Positions 1-6,124 of a stretch of DNA of 9,039 nucleotides are shown piece by piece. A program made the position numbers and the translations under genes. Within the stretch, counting starts at the first letter, position 1. Each line of letters starts with the position of its first letter. Below the pieces are notes generated by a model. It was not told where the DNA came from and made no database searches. It saw nothing but the letters and a program-made list of their open reading frames with translations. Source of the DNA: Chloroflexota bacterium (lineage in GTDB: Bacteria > Chloroflexota > Ktedonobacteria > Ktedonobacterales > Ktedonobacteraceae); the NCBI GenBank assembly GCA_005879655.1, contig VBJK01000088.1:1-9039 (forward strand). The letters are read 5' to 3'.

Positions 1-14
1 GAAATGCATAGCTC

Positions 15-908
15 TTAGATCTCATCGAAGAGTGTTGGCCCACTCTGTTCTTGCTTCTTCGGTTTTTTCCCCTTCTCCTCTACTTGTTTGGTTTGCTTTG
101 TGGGCAAGAAGTTTTCAGGGCTAACCACCGATCTCCCCAGCGTCTTTTCGACCATCTGGCGCGCCTCGCCAGCCGCTTGACCTGCATCTTTTGCATCACG
201 CTTGAGGTTGAAGAAGCCTTGGCTCTCACGATCACGATGCAGCTCCACTGCTGTTGCCTCAGAGAGGGAGCACAAGATGAGTTCCAGAGGCGTCATGTGA
301 TCACGCAAATTCGTTTTCTGAGGAAGTAACTTGTACTGTTTATATGCTTTCACTGACAGCCCAAAGGTTCCTTCATTCAACTCATTCGTCAGAATTGCAA
401 ACTGCGTATTGGTTGTTGCACCACGATGCTGCCATTCGTCTGTCAGCTCGTTTCTAATGAGGTCATTCTTAATCCGTTCTTCAATCCATGCCTCATCTCG
501 TCCTTGTGCTCGGTACTTGGCTCGTACTCGCTCTATAGCCATCTCTGGATGTTCAATTTCTTCCAGACGCTCTTGGCCTACCTCCGCAAGCCATTGGCGC
601 AGGGGTTCCACACGAGGAGATGGGATGGACTGGATGAGCCTGAGCACGGCCTGTTGGTTCATCGTGTCGGCCAGACGAAAGCGATTATCTGCCGATTGAA
701 GCTTGAGTGGCTCAATGTAGCGCACTTCGTCAAATCCCTCCGCCTTTAACCGGCTCTTGAGAACACTCCAGTAACTTTGAGGATTCTTCGTGCCTGTCAG
801 GAATGCAACCACATCAATCGCACTGTAGTACCACTCTCCTTTATGCCACAGCCGCCGGATCTCAGGAACAGAGGTAAGTTCAAGCTCACCCCCATCTGGT
901 ATCTGCAT
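15..908 (-). CDS. BRO-N / DinD-like DNA-damage or phage-antirepressor-type protein
   Basis: The 297-residue product has two recognisable parts. Residues about 15-115 resemble the BRO-N domain of phage and baculovirus antirepressors (WHKGEWYYSAIDVVAFLTG near residue 21). Residues about 130-270 align by eye with the C-terminal part of E. coli DinD: ATTNTQFAILTNE, then KAYKQYKLL, then LRDHMTPLELIL, then a GQAAGEARQ segment and the ENFLP end. E. coli DinD is SOS-induced and has been described as an inhibitor of RecA filaments; that role is only suggested here. The tail (271-288) is very Lys/Gln-rich and ends in GPTLFDEI, which resembles short clamp-binding tails. The ATG at 908 is chosen because GGGAG (915-919) sits 6 nt before it. 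A promoter at 979-1007 and a hairpin at 922-948 precede it. Stop TAA lies at 15-17. Family assignment is fairly sure; function is not. Confidence 0.85.
   Translation of the reverse strand: MQIPDGGELELTSVPEIRRLWHKGEWYYSAIDVVAFLTGTKNPQSYWSVLKSRLKAEGFDEVRYIEPLKLQSADNRFRLADTMNQQAVLRLIQSIPSPRVEPLRQWLAEVGQERLEEIEHPEMAIERVRAKYRAQGRDEAWIEERIKNDLIRNELTDEWQHRGATTNTQFAILTNELNEGTFGLSVKAYKQYKLLPQKTNLRDHMTPLELILCSLSEATAVELHRDRESQGFFNLKRDAKDAGQAAGEARQMVEKTLGRSVVSPENFLPTKQTKQVEEKGKKPKKQEQSGPTLFDEI
301..315. repeat. 15-bp direct repeat, copy 1 (inside the DinD-like gene)
   Basis: TCACGCAAATTCGTT is identical to 955-969, which lies in the leader of the same gene. Here it encodes part of the conserved TNLRDH segment on the minus strand. 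Confidence 0.5.
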
Positions 909-921
909 AGATTTCTCCCAT

Positions 922-948
922 CAACCTCCTACATTTTGTAGGAGGTTG
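922..948 (-). promoter_or_regulatory. Perfect 12-bp hairpin in the leader of the DinD-like gene
   Basis: CAACCTCCTACA (922-933) and TGTAGGAGGTTG (937-948) are exact inverted repeats around a 3-nt loop. In the minus-strand transcript the hairpin ends 2-3 nt before the GGGAG ribosome-binding site at 915-919. Its 3' arm itself contains AGGAGG, so that anti-Shine-Dalgarno-like sequence is held in the stem. There is no U-run after it in either direction, so an ordinary terminator is unlikely. It may be a protein operator or an RNA element controlling translation. It does not resemble the E. coli or the Gram-positive LexA box. Confidence 0.5.
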
Positions 949-954
949 GTTTTG

Positions 955-969
955 TCACGCAAATTCGTT
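955..969. repeat. 15-bp direct repeat, copy 2 (leader of the DinD-like gene)
   Basis: Exact copy of 301-315 in the same orientation, located just upstream (in minus-strand sense) of the hairpin at 922-948 and close to the predicted transcription start. It may be a chance match or a trace of local recombination. Confidence 0.5.
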
Positions 970-978
970 GAGACTTCC

Positions 979-1007
979 ATTGTACCTCTTGCAAAGCCAC
1001 CTGACAA
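979..1007 (-). promoter_or_regulatory. Sigma-70-type promoter of the DinD-like gene
   Basis: On the minus strand TTGTCA (1007-1002) and TACAAT (984-979) are separated by exactly 17 nt. Each hexamer matches the consensus at 5 of 6 positions. Transcription would start near 972, giving a leader of about 64 nt that contains the hairpin at 922-948. No comparably good promoter was seen on the plus strand for the divergent kinase gene; a weak AT-rich candidate (TAATAT at 1071-1076) lies before it. Confidence 0.65.
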
Positions 1008-1146
1008 TAACTGTGATTCTCTAACTTTGCAAGGCTGTAAAGTTACACATTGCCTGCTCTATCTTTCAGATAATATCTTTCTTTCTGCAAACGGGTGTGC
1101 TAAACTGATTGGGAGCATGTCAAACCTTCGTATGGTGGAGTCTGCA

Positions 1147-2733
1147 ATGTCCTGGTCCCAGCAGCAGTCAGAGGATTTACAAGACCAGACCACAATCCTC
1201 GTGGGGAGCGCTATTCGTTTATTATGTGGTGAAATAGGTATCTTCGTTGTAGCAAACGAAGCTTTTGACCCACAAAGCAGTTTTGAGTATACTCTTTATC
1301 GACTGAGCGAAGTCGCTATGCCGTCTCTGCTCGCACACGTGCAGGAGGGTATGCAGCCGAACGCACATATGCCGCTGGTCAAAGAAAAAATTTCTGCTAC
1401 TCTCTACCTGCAATGGGCTGGTCATGAGGCACGAGGGCAGGAGTTTGAGCGCTGTTCATTAGCGATCTTTGATCAAGCGGGAACACTGGGCACGTTACAC
1501 TTTTTGCGGCTAGCATCTGCTCTCTCCTGTTTTGAGACAGCAAAAACGTCAGAGGATAGCAGCGATACCGCAGCAACATTGCACCTGTTCATCGCGCAGC
1601 TGGCAACGGGATTGCGTCTGGCTTTAAAGGCGCAAGCGTTGTTGAAAGAGCAGGGAAGACTGAGTGCCATTTTTCAATATAGTACGGAAGGTATTCTGAC
1701 TGTCGATAATGCATTGCGTATTATCGATTTCAATCCAGCGATGCAACGTCTCACTGGCTGGCGTGAAAGCGAAGTATTGGGACAATTCTACTTTAAAATC
1801 TTACGTCCCAAGGATCGACAAGGCAATGACTTGGGTTTGCAGGATTCGCCAATCTTGCAAGCGTTTGCTGGTCAGATTGTTGTCAACCGCGATATGGTGA
1901 TTGCTGCGCGCGACGGGCAACGTTTCGATGTGCGCGTGACAGCTTCTTGTGTACGTTCGCCGCGTGGTGAACCGATCAACGGTATTCTCACCGTACGTGA
2001 TGTAACGCGTGAGCGCGAACAGGAGGAGCAACGCTCGACCTTTATCTCTGTCATCTCGCATGAGCTACAGACGCCAATAGCCATCATCAAAGGCTATGCG
2101 TGGACGCTGGCGCACAATATTGCCAGACTCGATGCCGATGCGCTATATACGCGTCTGATCGCCATAGAAGAAGAGGCTGATCGCTTGAATGAACTGGTGG
2201 GCAATCTCCTCTATGCATCGCGCATTCAGGCCAATGGTTTACAGATGGATATTACGGTGCTTAATCTGCAACCATTGATTGAGAAGCTCGTCCGTCGTTT
2301 GCAGGTCAAGCATCCAGGGGTTGAGGTGACATTGGACATTTCGCCCGATCTGCCAACGGTCATGGCGGATCGCGAACGCATTGAAGAGGTTCTGCAAAAC
2401 TTGCTCGACAATGCGGTAAAATATTCACCACGTGGTCCTACCATCACTATTGCCGCCAGAGCAACCGGTAAAGAAGTGATCGTGAGTGTGAGCGATATTG
2501 GTATGGGCATCTCGCTACGTGACCAGCAACAAATTTTTAACCGTTTTCATCGCGTAGGAGATCCGCTGGCACAAGCGACTCCTGGTGCGGGATTGGGTTT
2601 ATATATCTGTCGTGCTATTGTTGAGGCGCATGGTGGGCGTATCTGGGTCGAAAGTACGCTACGCCAGGGTTCTACATTTTCTTTTAGTTTGCCGCGCGAA
2701 GAGAACGCGCAACTACCGATGGTGGTTTTTTAA
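1147..2733 (+). CDS. Soluble PAS-domain sensor histidine kinase
   Basis: This is the kinase of a two-component pair. With the ATG at 1147 it has 528 residues. Residues 1-170 are a weakly conserved, possibly GAF-like input region. A PAS domain covers about 172-288, including [13 protein letters not shown] and the closing VRDVTRERE. The dimerisation/H-box region (about 296-360) contains [12 protein letters not shown] with the phospho-acceptor His305. The ATPase domain shows the N-box LLDNAVKYS (Asn422), the G1 box DIGMGIS (Asp450), the F-box IFNRFHR and the G2 box GAGLGLYI (from Gly480). No membrane segment is visible, so the sensor is probably cytoplasmic. The start at 1147 has GGTGGAG 6 nt upstream. 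The frame is open back to a TTG at 946, but that extension overlaps the divergent promoter and looks unlike a domain; ATG 1117 is an alternative. The stop overlaps the regulator's ATG (TAATG). The ligand is unknown. Confidence 0.92.
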   Translation: MSWSQQQSEDLQDQTTILVGSAIRLLCGEIGIFVVANEAFDPQSSFEYTLYRLSEVAMPSLLAHVQEGMQPNAHMPLVKEKISATLYLQWAGHEARGQEFERCSLAIFDQAGTLGTLHFLRLASALSCFETAKTSEDSSDTAATLHLFIAQLATGLRLALKAQALLKEQGRLSAIFQYSTEGILTVDNALRIIDFNPAMQRLTGWRESEVLGQFYFKILRPKDRQGNDLGLQDSPILQAFAGQIVVNRDMVIAARDGQRFDVRVTASCVRSPRGEPINGILTVRDVTREREQEEQRSTFISVISHELQTPIAIIKGYAWTLAHNIARLDADALYTRLIAIEEEADRLNELVGNLLYASRIQANGLQMDITVLNLQPLIEKLVRRLQVKHPGVEVTLDISPDLPTVMADRERIEEVLQNLLDNAVKYSPRGPTITIAARATGKEVIVSVSDIGMGISLRDQQQIFNRFHRVGDPLAQATPGAGLGLYICRAIVEAHGGRIWVESTLRQGSTFSFSLPREENAQLPMVVF

Positions 2734-3452
2734 TGGAAAAGGAAGCATTTGATCAACGTGATATGACGCTCTTGATTGTGGATGACGAGCCACGTATTCG
2801 TGACCTGGTACGTATGAATCTAGAACTAGAGCACTATAGGGTTATTGAAGCCAGCAATGGTATAGAGGCTCTAAAAGAATTACGTGATAATCTTCCAGAT
2901 CTTGTAGTATTAGATGTTATGATGCCAGAGATGGACGGCTTTGAGACGCTTAAAGCTATCCGTGAAGTATCAACGGTTCCGGTCGTTATGCTCACGGTGC
3001 GGCAGAGCGAACAGGACCGTATTCGTGGGCTGGATCTGGGAGCTGATGACTATATCGCCAAGCCGTTCAGTCCGCGCGAGTTGCTTTCGCGTATTCGTGC
3101 ATTGCTACGTCGTTCATTGATGGCACCACCCGCACGTAAGACCGAGATCATCGTTGATCCTGATCTGAAAATTGATTTTTCGCGTCGTGAGGTGATGGTG
3201 CGTGGCAAAAAAGTGGTCTTGCGTCCGACTGAGTATCGTCTCCTCTACCACCTGGTGAGTAATGCGGGCCACCTGCTCACGCATGAGACGCTACTCTCCA
3301 AGGTCAGGGGACGTGAATATCGCGATGAAGCACACTATCTGCGCTTATACATTACGTATTTGCGCCAGAAGATCGAAGAAGATCCTGCCCACCCCAAATA
3401 TATTCTGACAGAGCGTGGTGTTGGATATCGTTTCAAAGAGCTTGATGAGTAA
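2733..3452 (+). CDS. OmpR/PhoB-family response regulator, KdpE-like
   Basis: This DNA-binding regulator of 239 residues is the partner of the kinase just upstream, whose stop codon overlaps its start by one base, so translation is likely coupled. The receiver domain (about 12-125) has the acidic pair Asp17-Asp18, the phospho-acceptor Asp61 in [12 protein letters not shown], Thr88 and Lys110 in IAKPFSP, all expected active-site residues. The winged-helix domain (about 145-236) has [11 protein letters not shown], the recognition region [18 protein letters not shown] and the end RGVGYRF. This is very close to KdpE-type regulators, but the paired kinase is not KdpD-like and no kdpFABC genes are in the window. 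Potassium control is therefore not supported. The targets may include its own operon or genes outside the window. The 3' end of the gene lies inside a 37-nt tandem duplication. Confidence 0.95.
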   Translation: MEKEAFDQRDMTLLIVDDEPRIRDLVRMNLELEHYRVIEASNGIEALKELRDNLPDLVVLDVMMPEMDGFETLKAIREVSTVPVVMLTVRQSEQDRIRGLDLGADDYIAKPFSPRELLSRIRALLRRSLMAPPARKTEIIVDPDLKIDFSRREVMVRGKKVVLRPTEYRLLYHLVSNAGHLLTHETLLSKVRGREYRDEAHYLRLYITYLRQKIEEDPAHPKYILTERGVGYRFKELDE

Positions 3453-3512
3453 AAGGATGTTCTTATGAACAAAGAAGCTCGACGAGTAAAAGGATGTTCT
3501 TATGAATAAAAA
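3439..3512 (+). repeat. 37-nt tandem duplication of a translation-initiation region
   Basis: Copy 1 is 3439-3475 and copy 2 is 3476-3512. A 23-nt core (3447-3469 and 3484-3506) is identical, with a few mismatches on either side. Each copy holds the ribosome-binding site AAAAGGA and, 7 nt later, an ATG followed by AA. Copy 1 therefore also contains the regulator's stop codon, and copy 2 contains the start of the UroD-family gene. Confidence 0.9.
3465..3509 (+). CDS. Possible 14-codon minigene (leader peptide) before the UroD-family gene
   Basis: The first ATG of the duplicated initiation region opens a frame for MNKEARRVKGCSYE and ends at TAA 3507-3509, overlapping the ATG at 3502 in a different frame. 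It has the same AAAAGGA ribosome-binding site as the gene that follows, so ribosomes should start here as well. The overlap would permit termination and re-initiation into the UroD-family gene. It probably arose as a by-product of the duplication. No peptide function can be inferred. Confidence 0.35.
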   Translation: MNKEARRVKGCSYE

Positions 3513-4470
3513 GGAACGAGTTGAGGCTGCATTGCGTGGTGATCCAGTTGATCGTGTGCCAGTTAGCCTCTGGGGACACGATTTTGAGCGAGAGTGGGGC
3601 GCGCAAGTCCTCGCGGAGGCCATGATAGAAAATTATGTACGCTACAATTGGGATTTTATGAAAGTCAATCCGCGCGCATGTTATCATGTGGAAGGTTGGG
3701 GGACCAGATATCGGCCTTCAGGTGAAAAGTGGAAAAAACCGGTTTTTGAAAGTACGCCCATCAGAAGTGCGTCCGATTGGAAGCGTCTGCATCCTCTTGA
3801 ACCAGATCGTTCGTCGCTAGGCGAGCAGTTGCGTGCATTACAGCTCATTAATCATGCGATGGGTTTTGAAGCCCATTTCGTGCAGACCATCTTCTGTCCA
3901 CTCGGTGTGGCTAAATATCTTGTTGGCAGCACCGAGCCTGTGCTACAAACGTTGCGCGAGGATCGCCGTGCTATGCATACTGCCTTGCGTATCATTGCAG
4001 AAACCTTTACCAATTTTGCGATCGCCTGTCTGGAATATGGAGCGAGCGGCATCTTTTATGCCACTAATGGTTGGGCAAGTGCTGGTTTATTGACTGCTGA
4101 CCAGTATCGTGAATTTGGCGAGCAATACGATCTAGAGATATTAGAAGCGATCAAAAGCCGTAGTAAATGTAACATTCTCCACAACTGTGGGACACAGATT
4201 CACTTTGATCTGCTAGCAGGTTATCCCGTCCAGGCCATTAGCTGGGCCGCGACGTTAGAGGGCAATCCTGATTTGCGTGAGGGGCAGTTGAGGAGTGGGA
4301 AGGCTGTAATGGGTGGACTGAGCGAAAGAACCACATTATTGCATGGTTCGCCAGACCAGGTGCAGGAAGAAGTTGGACGGGCGCTAGAACTAACGGGCGG
4401 CAAACATTTCTTACTGGCCCCCGTGTGTCGTCTTGACATCGATAGATGTATTCGTTATACTCACCATTAA
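3502..4470 (+). CDS. UroD-superfamily protein, MtaA/CmuA-like rather than HemE
   Basis: The 322-residue product begins MNKKERVEAALRGDPVDRVP, a typical opening of uroporphyrinogen-decarboxylase-fold proteins. It ends with the family's C-terminal pattern (ILHNCG, then GNPDLREG, then VMGGLS, then LLAPVCRLD). The HemE signature MRQAGR is absent: the corresponding region reads VSLWGHDFEREW, so haem synthesis is unlikely. His227-X-Cys229 plus Cys309 match the H-X-C...C zinc ligands of corrinoid methyltransferases MtaA/MtbA in order and nearly in spacing (80 residues here between the two Cys). This suggests transfer of a methyl group between a corrinoid and a thiol or similar acceptor, but substrate and corrinoid partner are unknown. 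No corrinoid-binding protein lies in the window. The start has AAAAGGA 7 nt upstream, within the duplicated region. It follows the response regulator by 49 nt. Confidence 0.88.
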   Translation: MNKKERVEAALRGDPVDRVPVSLWGHDFEREWGAQVLAEAMIENYVRYNWDFMKVNPRACYHVEGWGTRYRPSGEKWKKPVFESTPIRSASDWKRLHPLEPDRSSLGEQLRALQLINHAMGFEAHFVQTIFCPLGVAKYLVGSTEPVLQTLREDRRAMHTALRIIAETFTNFAIACLEYGASGIFYATNGWASAGLLTADQYREFGEQYDLEILEAIKSRSKCNILHNCGTQIHFDLLAGYPVQAISWAATLEGNPDLREGQLRSGKAVMGGLSERTTLLHGSPDQVQEEVGRALELTGGKHFLLAPVCRLDIDRCIRYTHH

Positions 4471-4573
4471 TTCTGCATAGGAGAGTAGCAATACTGTCCT
4501 ATGTTTGTGGTGGATACGGACAGGGACACTCGCATCGCTATCTGGTGGTTTAGAGAGGTTAACATCGCGGGAC

Positions 4574-5110
4574 ATGGAGCGATATCGCACAATGCGGGCT
4601 TATTCGGCGGGTGGAGTTGTTTTTCGCTTAGCTCCAATACGCTCTCCTGAGAAGGACTTTGCCATAGATCGCTACGAACTGGAGCACGCTGCTTTCAGCT
4701 CGCACAACGTAGTGACTATGGAGGTAGTGTTAGTGGGGCGCAGCCATACGAGTATCTGGGCCTTACCAAAGGGGACACCGCTGCCGGGTGAGACTGTGGA
4801 GCAGGTAGCGGTACGGGAAGCACAAGAAGAGACTGGCTTACAAGTTCGGCTGATCACCTGCATTGGCAGCATCTCTTACTCCTTTGTGCGTGATCAGGTA
4901 CGGTACCATAAACAGGTACGCCATTTTTTGTTGGAAGCGATTGGCGGTGATACCTCTTTACACGATCGTGAGTACGACCTGGTAGAGTGGTTCCCGCTTC
5001 ATGAAGCCTGTCAACGTTTGACCTACCAAAACGAGGTCAATATTCTGTATCAGGCAGAAGAGATGTTTCAACGCTGGTTGAGGCGTCAGCGCAAGGAAGG
5101 GCAGAGATAG
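4574..5110 (+). CDS. Nudix hydrolase
   Basis: The complete Nudix box Gx5Ex7REUxEExGU is present at about residues 67-89 (GTPLPGE, then VREAQEETGL), preceded by IWALPKG, an arrangement common in MutT/Ap4A-hydrolase-like members. These enzymes hydrolyse nucleoside diphosphates linked to another moiety, using a divalent metal held by the Glu residues of the box. The exact substrate cannot be read from sequence. The domain starts at MRAYSAGGVVFR and contains a longer than usual loop (about 20 residues) before the core strand VTMEVVLVGRS. The start is uncertain: ATG 4574 (178 residues) is used here, ATG 4592 is equally plausible, and the frame is open to a TTG at 4505. None has a well-spaced ribosome-binding site. 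An AGGAGAG at 4479-4485 lies too far upstream. The next gene begins 4 nt after the stop. Confidence 0.9.
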   Translation: MERYRTMRAYSAGGVVFRLAPIRSPEKDFAIDRYELEHAAFSSHNVVTMEVVLVGRSHTSIWALPKGTPLPGETVEQVAVREAQEETGLQVRLITCIGSISYSFVRDQVRYHKQVRHFLLEAIGGDTSLHDREYDLVEWFPLHEACQRLTYQNEVNILYQAEEMFQRWLRRQRKEGQR

Positions 5111-5114
5111 CCTT

Positions 5115-5456
5115 ATGCAGACCAAGCCGCGTTTTTCGCCTATCCGTCTTGTGCTTTTTCCCTATAATGGGCGAGAGCAGCTAACGCTCAAGCAGAGCTT
5201 GCGCGTTGTTATTGTGTGGGCATTATTTTTTACTGCCCCTATGTTGTTTTGTACATTGTTTGCGACTGTGCTTTCCGCAACAGCTCTAAACAAAACGGCG
5301 CTTTTACTTTTAATTGTGTTCCTGACAGGGATATTCATCTTTGGTCTTTCGGCGTGGGTTGTTGTCTGGCTCAACAATAAATCTGCCCAGATCAGGAACG
5401 GGCAGCATGATACACAGACTAGTAGCACCACCGGAGGTAAGGTAAATGGATCTTAG
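5115..5456 (+). CDS. Small two-helix membrane protein, unknown function
   Basis: This 113-residue product has two hydrophobic segments, about residues 31-53 (VVIVWALFFTAPMLF region) and 61-86 (TALLLLIVFLTGIFIFG region), separated by a short loop with Asn-Lys. The N-terminus is basic and the C-terminal 27 residues are polar and Ser/Thr/Gly-rich, so both ends are probably cytoplasmic. I do not recognise the family. It begins 4 nt after the Nudix stop and overlaps the following MEDS gene by 11 nt, so it sits within the operon. The Shine-Dalgarno sequence is weak (a purine-rich stretch ends about 13 nt upstream), which suggests coupling to Nudix translation. Confidence 0.72.
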   Translation: MQTKPRFSPIRLVLFPYNGREQLTLKQSLRVVIVWALFFTAPMLFCTLFATVLSATALNKTALLLLIVFLTGIFIFGLSAWVVVWLNNKSAQIRNGQHDTQTSSTTGGKVNGS

Positions 5457-6043
5457 CGTTGAAGGAAAATCTGAGCGTATTCCCCCTGGCTCACATATCT
5501 GCCAGCTCTATAGTAAGGTGACAGAGATACCAGGTGTTACCGCTCGTTTGATGAGAGTGGGGCTATCGGTCTCTGAAAAATGCCTCTTTGCTGCTGCCCC
5601 ACCGCAAGTGAAGGAGTTACGTGGGGAGTTACAGAAATTACAAGTTGATGTTGATGCGTTGCTAGAAGCGCTTCGATCCCTATTTTTTGCTCTCATCTCA
5701 TCAGACGTTTATCGCTCAAGCGTTGCGTGAAGGGTGGCATGCGGTACGCATCTCGATTGATATGACTTGGTTGGCGAAGGATATTGCTACACCTGAGCAG
5801 GTTCTTAAGTATGAGGCTGCTTCTGATGCGGTCTTCACTTTCCAAAATGCTCCGATTATTGCTCTTATGCACTATGACCACAGTAAGTTGTTGCCCAGTC
5901 TAGTGGTCGAAATGTTAAAGCTCCATCCCATCTCTGTAGTAGGCAAGTATATTAAGCGCAATCCCTACTATCTGAACTCCGAGCAGTATATGCTCAAAAT
6001 TCTACGCATCAATAAAGAGAAAGGCAATAATCCAACAGGATAA
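5446..6043 (+). pseudogene. MEDS-domain sensory protein, broken by internal deletion and frameshift
   Basis: The first part, in the frame of ATG 5446, reads PPGSHICQLY, then AAAPPQVKELRGEL, then VDVDALLEA. These are hallmarks of the MEDS (methanogen/methylotroph, DcmR sensory) domain. From 5669 the match continues in the +1 frame: RFDP, then FIAQALREGW, SIDMTW, KYEAASDAVF, LMHYDHS and NPYY, ending at TAA 6041-6043. In intact MEDS proteins about 20 residues lie between the ALLEA and GRFDP positions. Here they are missing, so a deletion near 5655-5672 removed them and shifted the frame. The first frame stops at 5730 after about 20 nonsense residues. A GGAGG 8 nt before ATG 5446 is intact, so a 94-residue stub may still be made. 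A six-T run (5683-5688) could shift frame but would not restore the missing segment. Confidence 0.85.
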
Positions 6044-6120
6044 GAAATAATTGGATGGGGTGTGCAGGGATAGGCTGCCCATCCCTGCACACCCCATCCA
6101 ATTATTTCTTATCCTGTTGG
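6032..6120. repeat. 40-bp perfect inverted repeat between convergent genes
   Basis: The arms 6032-6071 and 6081-6120 are exactly complementary over 40 bp, around a 9-nt loop. The left arm includes the last codons and the stop of the MEDS pseudogene; the right arm ends 4 nt before the stop of the leftward AIM24 gene. It could form a strong hairpin in transcripts from both sides and so act as a bidirectional terminator or an RNA end-protector. There is no U-run next to either arm. The perfection of the arms suggests a young inverted duplication or a small mobile repeat. The central part contains GGGGTGTGCAGGGAT and its complement. Confidence 0.93.
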
Positions 6121-6124
6121 TGTG

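Noticed and set aside
51..749. Plus-strand open frames over the DinD-like gene
   Set aside because: They mirror a conserved minus-strand gene and show no domain features or ribosome-binding sites.
2733..3452. Assignment of the regulator as KdpE proper
   Set aside because: The DNA-binding domain is KdpE-like, but the partner kinase lacks KdpD features and no potassium-transport genes are present.
4501..4650. Short frame from ATG 4501 (49 codons) before the Nudix gene
   Set aside because: It overlaps the Nudix gene in another frame, its ribosome-binding site is badly spaced, and the product looks like random sequence.
5683..5688. Six-T run as a programmed frameshift or phase-variable tract in the MEDS gene
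   Set aside because: The second-frame homology begins upstream of the run (RFDP from 5669) and about 20 residues are missing, so slippage at the run would not rebuild the domain.
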